Assembly: GCA_031291175.1 (NCBI GenBank) | Contig: JARLJO010000026.1 | Coordinates: forward strand, 1-64,000 | Direction of reading: 5' to 3' | Length of the DNA: 64,000 nucleotides | Source: Gammaproteobacteria bacterium | Lineage (GTDB): Bacteria; Pseudomonadota; Gammaproteobacteria; DSM-16500 | In this document: one piece after another, positions 16,394 to 28,298 of the stretch | Numbering within the stretch: the stretch's first letter is position 1 | Layout of the letters: the number at the start of each line of letters is the position of its first letter | Notes under the pieces: generated by a model | What the model was told of the DNA's origin: nothing | The model's input: only the letters and a program-made list of their open reading frames with translations | The model's database searches: none | Translations under genes and position numbers: made by a program

Positions 16394-18367
16394 TCAGTGT
16401 CCTAGCAAAAGCCAACCGAGGAAAACGAGCAACCCGGTGATCATGGCGAAAGTATAATGATAAACATAGCCGGACTGAACTTGCCGAGCTACACGCGCAA
16501 ACCAGCGAATTAATTTGCCGGAGCCATTGACGAAAATGCCGTCAATAATAATTAAATCGGTGACGTGATAAAAGAAATTACCCAGTTTGCGACTGCCGCG
16601 AACAAATACCAATTGATTGAAATCATCAAAACCATACTTGTCCATCATGATAGCGTAGAGCCAACTAAAGCGCTTTTTCAACTGATCGGCCACGTGAGTA
16701 TACCGTAAGCTAAACGCCCAAGCCGTAACGATACCAGCCAGTGACAACCAGAATGCTAGTGTTTGACTCGCATGAATCGCCATCATTCTCGCACCCTGAA
16801 ACTCAGGCGCTAAGCGGGCAAGTACATCATGTTCTGGTAAAACAAAAATACTGTTACCTAACAAGAGCGGCTTCCAGAACAACATAGGGCCGACTAAAAT
16901 ACCCCCGGCAATAATACTAGGCACAGCCAAGGCCAACAGTGGGATTAAAATAACCCAGCGAGATTCTTTCACATGACGGCGAGTTTCCTCATCCATCCGT
17001 GGCTTACCGTGGAAAGTTAAAAACAGTGCGCGGAAAATATAAAGCGGTGTAATAAACGCACCAGCCAGGACACAGAAGTAAGCATAAGTGCCGCCAGGTA
17101 TATGGCAAAGACGCACAGCTTCAATAATGGAATCTTTTGAATAAAAACCGGCAAACGGTGGAATCGCTGAGAGCGATAAAGCACCGATGAAGAAGGTCAG
17201 ATAGGTAACTGGCATGTAACGAGCAAGGCCGCCCATCTTCCGCATGTCTTGTTCGTGATGCATACCTAAGATGACAGAACCCGCTGCCAAGAATAAGAGA
17301 GCCTTGAAGAAAGCATGCGTGACTAAGTGAAAAATCGCGGCGTCATACGCAGATGCACCCAATGCTACCGTCATATAACCTAATTGCGAGATGGTGGAAT
17401 AAGCAATCACACGCTTGATATCTTGGTTAAATACCGCCAAAAGTCCCATAAACAAACAAGTCGTGGCGCCCAACATCAGTACCAATGTTAAAGCGGCTTC
17501 GGAATATTCAAACAGCGGTGACATACGTGCCACCATGTAAATACCCGCCGTCACCATAGTTGCCGCATGGATCAAAGCAGAAATCGGCGTTGGACCTTCC
17601 ATCGATTCAGGCAACCACACGTGCAATGGCACTTGTGCCGATTTACCCATGGCACCAATAAACAACAACACACAAATAACGGTAATAACGGATGAAGGCC
17701 CACCGGAAAAGATCGAAATCGTCTTACCCATGACATCGGGAATGTGCGCGAAAATCGTGTGGTAATCGAGATGACCAAAATACGTGAGAGTGACGGCAAT
17801 CGCTAAAATAAAACCGATATCGCCAACACGGTTTGCCAGAAACGCTTTCAAACTACCAAACACGGCCGATTCGCGCTTGAACCAAAATCCGATGAGTAAG
17901 TATGAGACCAATCCCACCCCTTCCCAACCAAAAAACATAATCAGCAAGTTATTGGCTAACACTAAAATTAACATGGCGAATGTGAACAAGGACACATAGC
18001 AAAAAAACCGCTGATAACCTGGATCATCTGCCATGTAGCCTACAGTATAGATATGCACGGCTAATGACACGAAAGTCACGATGCATATCATGGTCGCACT
18101 CAAGCGATCCAGCAATAAAGACACATCAAATTGAAAAGCACCGGATTGCATCCAGGTATAAACCACGCCTTCTTCGGCAGGCTGGCCATTCAATACAATC
18201 ATTTTAAATAAATACGTCGCCATGACAAAAGCAATGCCAACCAACGCGATGGCTATCGTATGCGTTGCCCGCTTGCCGATGATTTTGCCAAAAAAACCCG
18301 CAATCAATGACCCTACTAATGGCAGGAGGATAACATCAAGAGCAATTGATAAAAGTTGAGTATTCAC
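16394..18367 (-). CDS. nuoL: NADH-quinone oxidoreductase subunit L
   Basis: A 657-aa subunit, the most distal antiporter-like subunit of complex I, with about 16 membrane segments and the long C-terminal lateral helix typical of NuoL. Signatures are FFGWEGVGLVSYLLIGFW, MGKSAQVPLHVWLPESMEGP and QDIKRVIAYSTISQLGYM. Located 3 bp downstream of nuoK. Confidence 0.97.
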   Translation of the reverse strand: MNTQLLSIALDVILLPLVGSLIAGFFGKIIGKRATHTIAIALVGIAFVMATYLFKMIVLNGQPAEEGVVYTWMQSGAFQFDVSLLLDRLSATMICIVTFVSLAVHIYTVGYMADDPGYQRFFCYVSLFTFAMLILVLANNLLIMFFGWEGVGLVSYLLIGFWFKRESAVFGSLKAFLANRVGDIGFILAIAVTLTYFGHLDYHTIFAHIPDVMGKTISIFSGGPSSVITVICVLLFIGAMGKSAQVPLHVWLPESMEGPTPISALIHAATMVTAGIYMVARMSPLFEYSEAALTLVLMLGATTCLFMGLLAVFNQDIKRVIAYSTISQLGYMTVALGASAYDAAIFHLVTHAFFKALLFLAAGSVILGMHHEQDMRKMGGLARYMPVTYLTFFIGALSLSAIPPFAGFYSKDSIIEAVRLCHIPGGTYAYFCVLAGAFITPLYIFRALFLTFHGKPRMDEETRRHVKESRWVILIPLLALAVPSIIAGGILVGPMLFWKPLLLGNSIFVLPEHDVLARLAPEFQGARMMAIHASQTLAFWLSLAGIVTAWAFSLRYTHVADQLKKRFSWLYAIMMDKYGFDDFNQLVFVRGSRKLGNFFYHVTDLIIIDGIFVNGSGKLIRWFARVARQVQSGYVYHYTFAMITGLLVFLGWLLLGH

Positions 18368-18370
18368 GCT

Positions 18371-18676
18371 TTATCCTTTCAATTGATCAAGTTCTTGAAC
18401 TTCAATCGTGCCCCGTCTACGGAACAACACGACCATAATAGCTAAACCAATCGCCGCCTCAGCTGCGGCAACTGTTAGAATAAAAAATACAAAAACCTGT
18501 CCGACGATATTATGAAGATAATAAGAAAACGCGACAAAGTTGGTATTAACCGCTAATAAAATCAATTCAACCGACATCAATAAAGTAATGATGTTTTTGC
18601 GATTGATAATAATACCGGCCATGCCGATACCAAATAAAATCGCAGCGACAATCAAAAAATCAGAAAGTGATAACAT
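18371..18676 (-). CDS. nuoK: NADH-quinone oxidoreductase subunit K
   Basis: A 101-aa protein with three membrane segments and the conserved glutamates in [13 protein letters not shown] and [13 protein letters not shown], which belong to the central proton path. It overlaps nuoJ by one base (TAATG-type coupling). Confidence 0.96.
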   Translation of the reverse strand: MLSLSDFLIVAAILFGIGMAGIIINRKNIITLLMSVELILLAVNTNFVAFSYYLHNIVGQVFVFFILTVAAAEAAIGLAIMVVLFRRRGTIEVQELDQLKG

Positions 18677-19299
18677 TATTGACCCCCGGTCGGATTGATT
18701 TTGGGCTCTGAAGGCATTTTGACGATACGCAATCTGTCGCCCGCCTTGACCGCGATTTGTTTGCTGATGTTTTGTGATTTGTGCTTTTTCGATTGACGGT
18801 GCGTTAAGCTGATAGCTGCGATAATAGCGGTCAGCAAAATGACAGCAGCCACTTCAAAAGGGAAAACATAATCGGTGTATAAGACTTCGCCTAGGCTTAC
18901 CATGTTGCTATAGTCCGCAGGGAAAGCAGCTGGCATAGGAATTTGCGTCAGACCAAAACGTTCTGGCCCCACGACCATGATCATCAAGCCCACAATCATA
19001 AGCACAATCAGTGCACAAACCGGCAAGTAACGCACAAAACCTTCTTGCACGCTCACGCGATTCACACTCAGCATCATCACCACAAAGAGAAACAAGGTCA
19101 TGACCGCACCGACATACACTAACACTAAAATCAGCGCGAGAAATTCGGCTTGTAACAGAATCCATAACCCCGCCATGCAAAAGAAAGACAGCACTAAAAA
19201 CAAGGCGCCACGTACGGGATTACTGGAACCCACTACCATCAGACCTGAAAAGATCGCAACAGCGGAGAAGGCATAAAAAATAAGTTGTAGTACTGTCAT
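18676..19299 (-). CDS. nuoJ: NADH-quinone oxidoreductase subunit J
   Basis: A 207-aa membrane subunit with five membrane segments. The third, [19 protein letters not shown], is the conserved segment containing the pi-bulge in known structures. The C-terminal tail (about residues 165-207) is polar. Located 60 bp after nuoI, the largest gap but one within the operon. Confidence 0.96.
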   Translation of the reverse strand: MTVLQLIFYAFSAVAIFSGLMVVGSSNPVRGALFLVLSFFCMAGLWILLQAEFLALILVLVYVGAVMTLFLFVVMMLSVNRVSVQEGFVRYLPVCALIVLMIVGLMIMVVGPERFGLTQIPMPAAFPADYSNMVSLGEVLYTDYVFPFEVAAVILLTAIIAAISLTHRQSKKHKSQNISKQIAVKAGDRLRIVKMPSEPKINPTGGQ

Positions 19300-19359
19300 T
19301 CAATTTATCTCGTAGTTTGTAACATCACTTTTTGGCATTCAATACCAAGGCTTTTTGGC

Positions 19360-19848
19360 TTATCGATACGCCGCGTCAACAGCGCGATCCGCCGCAATTT
19401 GTGGTTCAAACTTATCGCCAATGGCCAATAGCTTTTCTTTTGTTAAAATATTTTCACCACGGTTTTCGAAGTGATAATCGTGAAATCCAGTCAATACAAT
19501 CGCATCGACAGGACAAGCTTCCTCACAAAAACCGCAATAAACACATTTGAACAAGTCGATTTCATATAACGTCGTGCGGCGTGAACCATCCATGCGCGGC
19601 TCGGCTTCAATAGTAATCGCTAAAGCGGGGCATACGGCTTCGCATAATTTACATGCGATACAACGCTCTTCGCCATTCGGGTAGCGGCGCTGGGCGTGAA
19701 TGCCGCGAAAACGCACCGAAGTCGGTGTTTTTTCTTCTGGAAATTGAACCGTTATTTTTTTCGCAAATAAGAAACGTCCCGTGAGCTTTAAGCCAACGAG
19801 CAATTCCCATAACGAAAATGTTTTAATGTATTGGATCAAGCGCTGCAT
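19360..19848 (-). CDS. nuoI: NADH-quinone oxidoreductase subunit I
   Basis: A 162-aa ferredoxin-like subunit carrying two 4Fe-4S clusters (N6a, N6b): [12 protein letters not shown] and [12 protein letters not shown]. The N-terminal amphipathic part docks on the membrane arm. The C-terminus, after the second motif, has [21 protein letters not shown], the typical NuoI tail, split here by the family-specific region. Between nuoH and nuoJ. Confidence 0.97.
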   Translation of the reverse strand: MQRLIQYIKTFSLWELLVGLKLTGRFLFAKKITVQFPEEKTPTSVRFRGIHAQRRYPNGEERCIACKLCEAVCPALAITIEAEPRMDGSRRTTLYEIDLFKCVYCGFCEEACPVDAIVLTGFHDYHFENRGENILTKEKLLAIGDKFEPQIAADRAVDAAYR

Positions 19849-19861
19849 ATTTTAGAATCTC

Positions 19862-20884
19862 TTAAGCAAACCAAGGGCCAATATTACAATGAATCGCCAA
19901 GGCAATAACGACAATCCATACCAATGTCACCGGGATTAAAATTTTCCATCCTAACCGCATAATTTGATCATAACGATATCGTGGGAAAGTCGCTCTCACC
20001 CACAAATAGCAAAAGATAAAAAAGGCGATTTTCAGTAACAACCAAACCACTCCAGGCACCCAGGCAAACAAAGACTCAAGTCCAGGGATACCTTCAAAAG
20101 GAGATAACCAACCACCCATGAATAGAATGGAGATTAACGCTGAAATTAAAATCATGTTGGCATATTCAGCGAGGAAGAATAAAGCAAACGTTGTGCCAGA
20201 ATATTCCACATGGAAGCCAGCGACAATTTCTGTTTCACCTTCGGCCACGTCAAACGGCGCCCGGTTTGTTTCAGCAATACCGGAAATCCAATAAACCATA
20301 AATAGCGGGAATAAAGGTAAGAAATACCAATGCCATATTCCACCACTTTGGGCATGGATGATGGTCTGAAAATTCAGAGAGCCTGCCGCCATCATGACGC
20401 CTACCAGCGCAAATCCCATCGCAATTTCATAGGAAATCGATTGCGCAGCGGCGCGCAGTGCGCCAAACATAGCGTATTTAGAATTGGATGCCCATCCGGC
20501 AATTAGCACGCCATATACGCCTAAAGACGAAATGGATAAAGCATACAATACACCCGCATTGATATTGGCTAAAACAGCCGCTTTGCCAAACGGAATAACA
20601 GCCCAACCCGCCAAAGCGGTGGCGAGACTGATAATTGGTGCGACAATAAACAGAAATTTATTCGATTTGGTGGGAACAATAATTTCTTTCAAAATTAATT
20701 TAATAACGTCAGCAAAAGGCTGCGCCAAACCCATGGGCCCTACCCGGTTAGGCCCGATACGGCATTGAATATAGCCTATGACTTTGCGCTCTAAAAAAGT
20801 GAGATAGGCCACAGACAACAACAGACCGACTACGATCACTAAAATCTTGGCGACAATGACACCGACTAAAAATATTTGATCCAT
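19862..20884 (-). CDS. nuoH: NADH-quinone oxidoreductase subunit H
   Basis: A 340-aa membrane subunit with eight membrane segments that forms the quinone-binding chamber with NuoB and NuoD. Visible are [38 protein letters not shown] (acidic loop) and [23 protein letters not shown] at 20884, 68 bp after nuoG. Confidence 0.98.
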   Translation of the reverse strand: MDQIFLVGVIVAKILVIVVGLLLSVAYLTFLERKVIGYIQCRIGPNRVGPMGLAQPFADVIKLILKEIIVPTKSNKFLFIVAPIISLATALAGWAVIPFGKAAVLANINAGVLYALSISSLGVYGVLIAGWASNSKYAMFGALRAAAQSISYEIAMGFALVGVMMAAGSLNFQTIIHAQSGGIWHWYFLPLFPLFMVYWISGIAETNRAPFDVAEGETEIVAGFHVEYSGTTFALFFLAEYANMILISALISILFMGGWLSPFEGIPGLESLFAWVPGVVWLLLKIAFFIFCYLWVRATFPRYRYDQIMRLGWKILIPVTLVWIVVIALAIHCNIGPWFA

Positions 20885-20952
20885 TTTATTAAACGTCTCT
20901 TATAAAAAAAGTATTCGCCGTCACCTCTCAAAGAGAGGCGTAAAAAAGCTAT

Positions 20953-23340
20953 TTATTTTTGCAACTCTAGCGCACCGTACAATTCACTTAAGCCACTGGT
21001 TTCAATAATACCACCTGCAATATACACACCACGCTCGGAGGATTTATCATCCAATCTCACGGGAAGACGGATTTGGCCTTGTTTTTGCTTGACCGTTACC
21101 ATTTCGCCCTCTTGCAACTGAAGCTTTGCTGCTGTTGCCGGATGAATGCGCACGCTAGCAACAATCCCTTCTAAAATCGGTTGTGCCGCTTGCAAGGCTT
21201 TTGCCCGACGCACCAAGCTATCCCCTGAATAGATGGGAATGGCGCCAATGCGATACAAAGATTGGGTTGATGGTGCTTTTAATTGTGACGCAGTCATTGG
21301 GTGAGACACAGCCCTTATGGGTGCTAATTTTGCCGCCATTAATTTCAGTTCATGATGAATTTCTTCGGAAGAAGCATAATCAAAACCGTCTAATTCAAAA
21401 ATATTGCCAAGTACACGCAACACTTTCCAGGCAGGGCGGGATTCTTCGTGCGGCAAGGCAATGCCTCTAAAAGTTTGCCACTCGTCAGCCGAATTGACTA
21501 AGGTTCCGGATTTTTCGACAAAAGCAGCAATAGGTAAAATCACATCGGCATGCTGATCGATGACGCTATTTCGAAATAATGATAATGAAACCACAAATTC
21601 TGCGGTGGCAAGGGCTTCAGTAGCAACAACCGGATTAGCGCAATCTAAATCGGGTTCGACATTCAATAAGAAATACGCTTGCAGCCGTTTTGTCAGCATA
21701 CTTTGTGCGTTCAAACCTGGCTTCAGTACAGACGCATTCGCCACACCTCGATGTGGAATAGCACCAGCAAACCAGGCACCAGCCGCATTCGCGCCTTCTG
21801 TTAACAGGCCGTATTGCGCGCCAGCCGCTTTTGCAATGGCTGCGGCCAAGGTACGAATTAACGCAGCCTCAGGATGATTCATGGCCATATTGCCTAAAAT
21901 CACCACGGCGTTTTGACTCGCTTGCAATTGTTTTGCAATCGCGGCGTGTTGTTCATTGACGGATACATCGGCAATAGCAGCCGTGACAGCATCATCCATC
22001 ATGACAGTAGCATTTAACGATAAGGCTTTCAAAATACCGGCTAATGCCGCTACGATTTCATCCGGTGATACGATTTGTTTTTCACTCAAATCAAAATGAA
22101 AGTCATAGTCATAGCAATTCAATGCCATGATTTTAGCACCCTTTAAAAAGGCTTTACGCACACGCAAGCCAGCGGAAGGTTGTTCTTTTTGAATATTCGA
22201 ACCAATTAAAAAAATCGCCTCTTTTTGTGCAAGCTCAGCTAAGGTCATCCCTAAGCTCGGATAAGCGGGCAAACTGCCGTCATCACTGAAATCGGTTTGA
22301 CGTAAACGGTGGTCGACGTTAGAACTGCCCAAACCACGCATTAATTTTTGTAAGAGATAAAATTCTTCTAATGATGAGCTAGGAGATGCGAGCGCACCGA
22401 TTTCTTCCGCACCGTGTATCTTAATGATTTGCTGAACACGGGAGACAGTAAATTCAATGGCTGTCTGCCAGGTGACTTCTTGCCACGTGCCATTTTTTTT
22501 GATTAAAGGTTTAGTGGTGCGATCAGTGTGATAGAGACCTTCATAGCTAAAACGATCGCGATCTGAAATCCATGTTTCATTGATCGTCATGTTTTCGCGC
22601 GGCACCAAACGCATGACTTTGCCATTGCGAACGTGCGCATACAAATTGGAGCCTAAGCAATCGTGTTGACTGACGGTGGGACGTTGTTCTAATTCCCACG
22701 CACGTGCTGAAAAACGAAAAGGTTTAGACGTTAATGCACCCACTGGGCAAATATCAATAACGTTACCCGACACTTCAGACTTCATGGCGTGTTCAACATA
22801 AGTCCCGATTTCCATGTCTTCACCGCGACTGGTCGCACCTAATTCTCGCATCCCAGCGACTTCTGCGCCAAAACGCACACAGCGTGTGCATTGAATGCAG
22901 CGTGTCATTTCGGTTTCAATGAGTGGGCCTATGTCTTTATCTTTGACTGAGCGTTTACCTTCGTTAAAGAAGGATTTAGGGCCGCCAAAACCCATGGTTA
23001 AATCTTGTAGTTCGCATTCACCACCTTGATCGCAGATAGGGCAATCCAGGGGATGATTAATTAAGAGAAATTCCATAACAGCTTTTTGTGCGGCTAATGC
23101 TTTAGGGGATTTCGTGAAAACTTTCATCCCAGGCATACACGGTGTCGCACACGCTGGCAATGGTTTGCCCGATTTTTCGACTTCAACCAAGCACATACGG
23201 CAGTTAGCCGCGACAGACAAATGTTTGTGATAGCAAAAACGCGGAATATAGATTCCCGCCTCATCAGCGACTTGAATCACCATCGTATCCGTGGTGGCTT
23301 TCAGTGTTTTGCCGTCTATTTCTATTTCAATGTCTGCCAT
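20953..23340 (-). CDS. nuoG: NADH-quinone oxidoreductase subunit G
   Basis: A 795-aa subunit with an N-terminal ferredoxin domain. The 2Fe-2S cluster ligands are in IPRFCYHKHLSVAANCRMC. Next come the HxxxC-type 4Fe-4S site (HPLDCPICDQGGECELQD) and the site CIQCTRCVRFGAEVAG, followed by the molybdopterin-oxidoreductase-like domain. An ICPVGALTSKPFRF stretch is typical of NuoG. It carries electrons from NuoF/NuoE to NuoI. Located 54 bp after nuoF. Confidence 0.97.
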   Translation of the reverse strand: MADIEIEIDGKTLKATTDTMVIQVADEAGIYIPRFCYHKHLSVAANCRMCLVEVEKSGKPLPACATPCMPGMKVFTKSPKALAAQKAVMEFLLINHPLDCPICDQGGECELQDLTMGFGGPKSFFNEGKRSVKDKDIGPLIETEMTRCIQCTRCVRFGAEVAGMRELGATSRGEDMEIGTYVEHAMKSEVSGNVIDICPVGALTSKPFRFSARAWELEQRPTVSQHDCLGSNLYAHVRNGKVMRLVPRENMTINETWISDRDRFSYEGLYHTDRTTKPLIKKNGTWQEVTWQTAIEFTVSRVQQIIKIHGAEEIGALASPSSSLEEFYLLQKLMRGLGSSNVDHRLRQTDFSDDGSLPAYPSLGMTLAELAQKEAIFLIGSNIQKEQPSAGLRVRKAFLKGAKIMALNCYDYDFHFDLSEKQIVSPDEIVAALAGILKALSLNATVMMDDAVTAAIADVSVNEQHAAIAKQLQASQNAVVILGNMAMNHPEAALIRTLAAAIAKAAGAQYGLLTEGANAAGAWFAGAIPHRGVANASVLKPGLNAQSMLTKRLQAYFLLNVEPDLDCANPVVATEALATAEFVVSLSLFRNSVIDQHADVILPIAAFVEKSGTLVNSADEWQTFRGIALPHEESRPAWKVLRVLGNIFELDGFDYASSEEIHHELKLMAAKLAPIRAVSHPMTASQLKAPSTQSLYRIGAIPIYSGDSLVRRAKALQAAQPILEGIVASVRIHPATAAKLQLQEGEMVTVKQKQGQIRLPVRLDDKSSERGVYIAGGIIETSGLSELYGALELQK

Positions 23341-23394
23341 TTGACCCTCTTTTTATTGTTCCCTTTCCTTTTTCAGGAAAGGCTAGAGCACAGT

Positions 23395-24690
23395 TTAAAG
23401 TACTACTGCTCCGCTACCTTTTTCTAGTGAACATTTTTTATGTTCGACGTGGTAAACAAATTCATCGTAAAAATATTTGAGTATACCGCCCACAGGCCAT
23501 GCCGCCGCTTCACCAAAAGCACAAATGGTGCGGCCTTCGATGTTTTTCGCAACGCGACGTAAGTTTTCAATGTCTTCTAAAGTGCCGTGCCCCTGTTCAA
23601 TGCGATGCACTAAACGATACAACCAACCCGTGCCTTCACGACAAGGTGTGCATTGGCCACAGGATTCTTCCATATAAAAATGGGAAATACGGCGCAAGAG
23701 ACTGACCATGCAAACTGTTTCATCCATCACAATGACAGCACCCGACCCAAGGCCTGAGCCTGCTTTCTGGATAGAATCAAAATCCATGTCCAATGACATC
23801 ATGACTTCTGCTGGCAAAATCGGCATAGAGGACCCGCCAGGAATGACTGCTTTGAGTTTACGGCCATCGCGCATACCGCCAGCCATCGCTAACAAATCTT
23901 TAAACGGTGTACCTAAAGGCACCTCGTAATTACCGGGATTAGTGACATGCCCTGTCACACTGAAAACTTTGCAACCACCGTTGTTAGGCTTGCCTAAATT
24001 CAAAAACCATTCCGCACCATGCTGTAAAATCACGGGCACGGTCGCATAAGTTTCAACGTTGTTAATTGTCGTTGGCTTGCCATAAAGTCCGCGAGCGGCA
24101 GGAAAAGGCGGCTTGAAACGCGGCAGGCCTTTTTTGCCTTCCAGCGATTCCATCATTGCTGTTTCTTCACCACAAATATAAGCACCCGCGCCCAAATGCG
24201 TATAGAGTTCAAAATCCACGCCTGAACCTAAAATATTTTTGCCAATCAAACCGGCGCGGCGCGCTTCATTCAAAGCCGCCTCAAACACTTCATAAGGCTC
24301 ACCGTAAAATTCGCCGCGCATGTAGGTGTAGCCTACTGTAGCGCCCATGGAATAACCGCCAATGGCGATACCTTCAATAATTTGATGAGGATTTAATCGC
24401 AAAATATCGCGATCTTTGCAGGTACCTGGCTCACTTTCATCGGCATTGCAAAGCACGTATTTTTGGCCAGGCAAATCGTGCTTGATAAAGCTCCACTTCA
24501 AGCCCGTAGGAAAGCCAGCACCGCCACGACCACGCAATGCGGATAGTTTTAAGGCGTCAATGATTTTTTCCGGTGGGATTTTTTCTGTTAGAATTTTTTT
24601 CCATTGCTCATAACCGCCTACGCTTTGATAAGTCTCAAGCGACGCTGGCTTATCTAAATGCTTTGTGCGAAAACAAATTTCGTTAGCCAT
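23395..24690 (-). CDS. nuoF: NADH-quinone oxidoreductase subunit F
   Basis: A 431-aa NADH-binding subunit with FMN and the N3 4Fe-4S cluster. Signatures are [17 protein letters not shown] (NADH/FMN loop), [32 protein letters not shown] and the cluster motif [12 protein letters not shown]. Located 5 bp after nuoE. Confidence 0.98.
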   Translation of the reverse strand: MANEICFRTKHLDKPASLETYQSVGGYEQWKKILTEKIPPEKIIDALKLSALRGRGGAGFPTGLKWSFIKHDLPGQKYVLCNADESEPGTCKDRDILRLNPHQIIEGIAIGGYSMGATVGYTYMRGEFYGEPYEVFEAALNEARRAGLIGKNILGSGVDFELYTHLGAGAYICGEETAMMESLEGKKGLPRFKPPFPAARGLYGKPTTINNVETYATVPVILQHGAEWFLNLGKPNNGGCKVFSVTGHVTNPGNYEVPLGTPFKDLLAMAGGMRDGRKLKAVIPGGSSMPILPAEVMMSLDMDFDSIQKAGSGLGSGAVIVMDETVCMVSLLRRISHFYMEESCGQCTPCREGTGWLYRLVHRIEQGHGTLEDIENLRRVAKNIEGRTICAFGEAAAWPVGGILKYFYDEFVYHVEHKKCSLEKGSGAVVL

Positions 24691-24695
24691 ATCGG

Positions 24696-25193
24696 TTACT
24701 CCAACTCATCCAAAATCGTGTTAACTTTTTCTGGCGTGAGTTTCTCATAATATTTTCTGCCGATTTGAAACATCGGCGCGGCAGCGCAAGCTGCCAAACA
24801 TTCTGCTTCGCGCAGCGTGAATTTGCCATCTGGCGTGGTTTCATTAAAATTAATTTGCAGACGCTTTTTTAAGTGATCGACAATTTTATCGCAGCCTGAA
24901 AGCATGCAGGAAATATTGGTGCACACTTCAATAAGATGCTGACCAATGGGTTTTAAGTTAAACATAGTATAAAAAGTCGCGACTTCATACACGGCAATCT
25001 TGGGCATACCCAAATAATCGGCAACGGCGTCCATTAACGGTTCTGATAACCAATTGTTATTTTCTTCTTGGGCGTATCTTAAGGCTTCAATCACCGCAGA
25101 ACGCTTTTGATCCGCTGGATAGCGCTGCATCCAATTATCAATTTTGGTGCGAACAGATTCTGAAAGCTGGGTTTTGTCTTGAGCTGGCATCAA
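24696..25193 (-). CDS. nuoE: NADH-quinone oxidoreductase subunit E
   Basis: A 165-aa thioredoxin-like subunit with the N1a 2Fe-2S cluster. Cluster cysteines are in [10 protein letters not shown] and [11 protein letters not shown]. The start codon overlaps the nuoD stop by 4 bp. Confidence 0.97.
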   Translation of the reverse strand: MMPAQDKTQLSESVRTKIDNWMQRYPADQKRSAVIEALRYAQEENNNWLSEPLMDAVADYLGMPKIAVYEVATFYTMFNLKPIGQHLIEVCTNISCMLSGCDKIVDHLKKRLQINFNETTPDGKFTLREAECLAACAAAPMFQIGRKYYEKLTPEKVNTILDELE

Positions 25194-26461
25194 CGATCGA
25201 TCTCCCCAAATACGATATCTAAACTGGACAACACGGTTACCATATCGGCAATCATATGCCCTTTGATCAATTCATCCATTCCCGCTAAATGTGAAAAACC
25301 TGCTGCACGAATTTTTAAACGATACGGTTTATTCGCACCGTCTGACACTAAATACACGCCGAACTCACCTTTAGGATGCTCAATCGCAGCGTATGCTTCC
25401 CCGACCGGCAAGGCATAGCCTTCTGTCATTAATTTGAAATGATGGATCAAGGCTTCCATGCTTTTTTTCATCTCAACACGCGGTGGTGGTACGATTTTTT
25501 CATTGTTCAAAATCACAGGGCCTGGATTTTGACGCAGCCACTGCACGCATTGGCGAATAATGTGATTGGATTGACGCATTTCTTCAACGCGGACTAAATA
25601 ACGATCGTAAGAGTCGCCTGTTTTGCCGACGGGAATATCAAAATCTAATTTATCATAGACTTCGTAAGGTTGTTTTTTGCGAAGATCCCATTCCACGCCG
25701 CTACCACGCAACATCGGACCGGTGAAACCTAATGCAATAGCACGCTCTGGAGAAACCACGCCAATGCCCACGGTACGCTGTTTCCAGATACGGTTATCGG
25801 TTAGCAATGTTTCGTATTCATCCACACGCTTAGGAAAACGTTCGGTGAAATCCCAAATAAAATCCAGCAAAGAACCTTGGCGGTTTGCGTTCATTTCAGC
25901 GACTTCTTTTTCAGAATGCCAACGTGATGCTTTGTATTGTGGCATTTGGGCAGGCAAATCACGATACACGCCGCCAGGTCTGTAATAAGTTGCATGCATG
26001 CGCGAACCGGATACTGCTTCGTAACAATCCAATAATTCTTCTCGTTCACGGAAGCAATACAAGAACATCGACATGGCGCCAACATCCAGGCCATGCGCCC
26101 CTAACCATAACAAATGGTTTAATAAGCGAGTGATTTCATCAAACATCACGCGGATGTATTGCGCACGGATGGGTGCTTCGATACGAAGTAATTTTTCGAT
26201 GGCTAAGACATAGCCATGTTCGTTACACATCATGGAGACATAGTCTAATCTGTCCATGTAACCAATACTGTGGTTATAGGGTTTGCTTTCCGCTAACTTT
26301 TCAGTCGCACGGTGCAATAAACCGATGTGCGGATCAGAACGAACAATGGTTTCGCCATCCACTTCAAGAATTAAACGTAACACACCGTGCGCTGCGGGAT
26401 GTTGCGGACCAAAGTTGAACGTGTAATTACGAATTTCAGGTATTTTTTCGGAGGAGCTCAT
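25190..26461 (-). CDS. nuoD: NADH-quinone oxidoreductase subunit D
   Basis: A 423-aa 49-kDa-type subunit that lines the quinone site. It contains [33 protein letters not shown] and the C-terminal DIVFGEIDR. It is a separate gene from nuoC, unlike the fused nuoCD of E. coli. Overlaps nuoC by 4 bp and nuoE by 4 bp. Confidence 0.98.
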   Translation of the reverse strand: MSSSEKIPEIRNYTFNFGPQHPAAHGVLRLILEVDGETIVRSDPHIGLLHRATEKLAESKPYNHSIGYMDRLDYVSMMCNEHGYVLAIEKLLRIEAPIRAQYIRVMFDEITRLLNHLLWLGAHGLDVGAMSMFLYCFREREELLDCYEAVSGSRMHATYYRPGGVYRDLPAQMPQYKASRWHSEKEVAEMNANRQGSLLDFIWDFTERFPKRVDEYETLLTDNRIWKQRTVGIGVVSPERAIALGFTGPMLRGSGVEWDLRKKQPYEVYDKLDFDIPVGKTGDSYDRYLVRVEEMRQSNHIIRQCVQWLRQNPGPVILNNEKIVPPPRVEMKKSMEALIHHFKLMTEGYALPVGEAYAAIEHPKGEFGVYLVSDGANKPYRLKIRAAGFSHLAGMDELIKGHMIADMVTVLSSLDIVFGEIDR

Positions 26462-27171
26462 TCGCCTACCTCATAACGGTTATCGCGTCGAATGACTTTC
26501 GGTTCGAGTATGCGTGGTGTAATGCTAACTGGCTCGTAGACAACGCGCTTTTGCTCTGCGTCATAACGTACTTCAACATTACCAATTAAAGGGAAATCTT
26601 TACGGAATGGATGTCCAACAAAACCATAATCGGTCAAAATGCGGCGCAAATCGGGGTGGCCTTTATACATAATGCCGAACAAGTCAAAAGCTTCGCGCTC
26701 AAACCAGTTAGCCGCGGGCCAAATCTCAACAACCGATGGCACCACTAAATCGTATTCTTCTAATGGTACGCGTAACCGTATGCGATGATTATTCTGGACA
26801 GAAAGCAAGTGATAAACAGAAGCAAAACGTGGCGTGACAAACTTGCCTGTCTTACCGCCAAAAGCCGCATTCTTTGAGTCGTGTGAATCAGGATCCATCA
26901 TAAAGCTGCGATCAACGCCACGCTCAAAACCCGTGGTGGTCGCTTCTTCCGTTTCCCATTCATCGCGGCCATATTCGAGGTAATCCACACCGCAAACATC
27001 CACCAATAAATTAAAGTAGAAATCCGCTTCGTTACGCAAAACACGTGCGACTTGTAATAAATTTTCGCGAGATACAATCAGCGTCAATTCACCTACCTGA
27101 AGGACAGATTCCTGAATTAAATGAGCCAGACGCTCTGTTACTTTGGCACTTAATGTATCAACATCAGCCAT
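26458..27171 (-). CDS. nuoC: NADH-quinone oxidoreductase subunit C
   Basis: A 237-aa 30-kDa-type subunit. The family signature is in [17 protein letters not shown], followed by [25 protein letters not shown]. The insert around residues 75-110 is longer than in short NuoC proteins. Between nuoB (12-bp gap) and nuoD (overlap). Confidence 0.97.
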   Translation of the reverse strand: MADVDTLSAKVTERLAHLIQESVLQVGELTLIVSRENLLQVARVLRNEADFYFNLLVDVCGVDYLEYGRDEWETEEATTTGFERGVDRSFMMDPDSHDSKNAAFGGKTGKFVTPRFASVYHLLSVQNNHRIRLRVPLEEYDLVVPSVVEIWPAANWFEREAFDLFGIMYKGHPDLRRILTDYGFVGHPFRKDFPLIGNVEVRYDAEQKRVVYEPVSITPRILEPKVIRRDNRYEVGE

Positions 27172-27183
27172 AGGTGGTTACCT

Positions 27184-27660
27184 TTACCGTTCAATGATTT
27201 TGTTGCGTTTAATTTTATTTTGCAGCTGAATGATGCCATACAACAAGGCCTCAGCCGTAGGAGGACAACCAGGAACATACACATCCACAGGCACAATCCG
27301 ATCACATCCGCGCACCACCGAATAAGAGTAATGGTAATAACCACCCCCATTAGCACAAGATCCCATCGAAACAACCCAGCGCGGTTCAGACATCTGGTCG
27401 TAAACTTTCCGTAAGGCGGGTGCCATTTTGTTACATAAGGTACCAGCTACAATCATGAGATCCGATTGTCTTGGGCTCGCGCGAAAAATCACACCAAAGC
27501 GATCCATATCATAACGCGCCGCACCCGCATGCATCATTTCAACTGCGCAACAGGCCAAGCCAAATGTCATGGGCCACAATGAACCGGTGCGTGCCCAATT
27601 AACAACTGTGTCGATTGTTGTTGTAAAAAAACCTTCTTTTTCTATACCGGCTATTCCCAT
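27184..27660 (-). CDS. nuoB: NADH-quinone oxidoreductase subunit B
   Basis: A 158-aa subunit carrying cluster N2, the last iron-sulfur cluster before quinone. Ligands are the tandem cysteines in GLACCAVEM, plus C in MGSCANGGG and C in [14 protein letters not shown]. It overlaps nuoA by 10 bp. Confidence 0.98.
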   Translation of the reverse strand: MGIAGIEKEGFFTTTIDTVVNWARTGSLWPMTFGLACCAVEMMHAGAARYDMDRFGVIFRASPRQSDLMIVAGTLCNKMAPALRKVYDQMSEPRWVVSMGSCANGGGYYHYSYSVVRGCDRIVPVDVYVPGCPPTAEALLYGIIQLQNKIKRNKIIER

Positions 27661-28007
27661 TCAAGCGCCCCTTTTTTCCACTCGTAGATGAAGCCTATGA
27701 CTAGAATGCCTAGAAATATGCCCATCGCGGCTAAACCAAACCAGCCTAACTTTCGAAATACAACAGCCCAAGGCACCAAAAAGGCGGTCTCAAGATCAAA
27801 AATAATAAATAAGATTGCAACGAGATAAAAACGAACATCGAAGGGCATGCGCGCATCATCAAATGCGTCAAAACCACATTCATAAGGGGAAAGTTTTGCA
27901 GGATCAGGACGCTTTGGGCTAAGCAAGTAACCGATGACGGGGACCAGAACGCCCAGGGCGCCACCGATGATCATAAAAATTAAGATAGGCAAGTAGCTCT
28001 CTAACAC
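27651..28007 (-). CDS. nuoA: NADH-quinone oxidoreductase subunit A
   Basis: A 118-aa membrane subunit with three membrane segments. It includes [10 protein letters not shown] (conserved loop with the Cys near the quinone cavity) and FILDLE-type segment [14 protein letters not shown]. The start is GTG at 28007, preceded by AGGAG at 6-base spacing. First gene of the 14-gene nuo operon; tRNA-Leu lies 44 bp upstream on the same strand. Confidence 0.97.
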   Translation of the reverse strand: MLESYLPILIFMIIGGALGVLVPVIGYLLSPKRPDPAKLSPYECGFDAFDDARMPFDVRFYLVAILFIIFDLETAFLVPWAVVFRKLGWFGLAAMGIFLGILVIGFIYEWKKGALEWE

Positions 28008-28051
28008 TGACTTCTCCTCTTGCGCGTCTAGATTTTTTTTCTTAAATAATT

Positions 28052-28136
28052 TGGTACCGAAGAACGGACTCGAACCGTCACGGCTTGCGCCACCAGCCCC
28101 TCAAGCTGGCGTGTCTACCAATTCCACCACTTCGGC
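28052..28136 (-). tRNA. tRNA-Leu (anticodon GAG)
   Basis: An 85-nt tRNA including an encoded CCA end. The acceptor stem is GCCGAAG with CTTCGGT. The anticodon stem CCAGC/GCTGG encloses loop TTGAGGG, giving anticodon GAG, which reads CUC/CUU. It has a long variable arm as expected for class II tRNAs, and a T arm with GGTTCGAGTCC. The position after secG matches E. coli, where leuU (also GAG) follows secG. Confidence 0.97.
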
Positions 28137-28298
28137 ATTACATTTTTTGTTGCGGCTCCAACTAAAAAACTAGCAGGAAAGCCTTTTTACTCATTTGGCG
28201 TGAAATCAATCCAAACCAAACGACAGAGAAGAAGGTCGCGCTTTTTCGTCTCTGTTCTTACTTAATAACGAGCGGCTTAGAGGGAGCCACTCAATTAA

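Noticed and set aside
28270..28292. Hairpin after secG as a full terminator
   Set aside because: The stem has a wobble and no T-run follows, and tRNA-Leu and nuo lie downstream on the same strand; mentioned only under secG.
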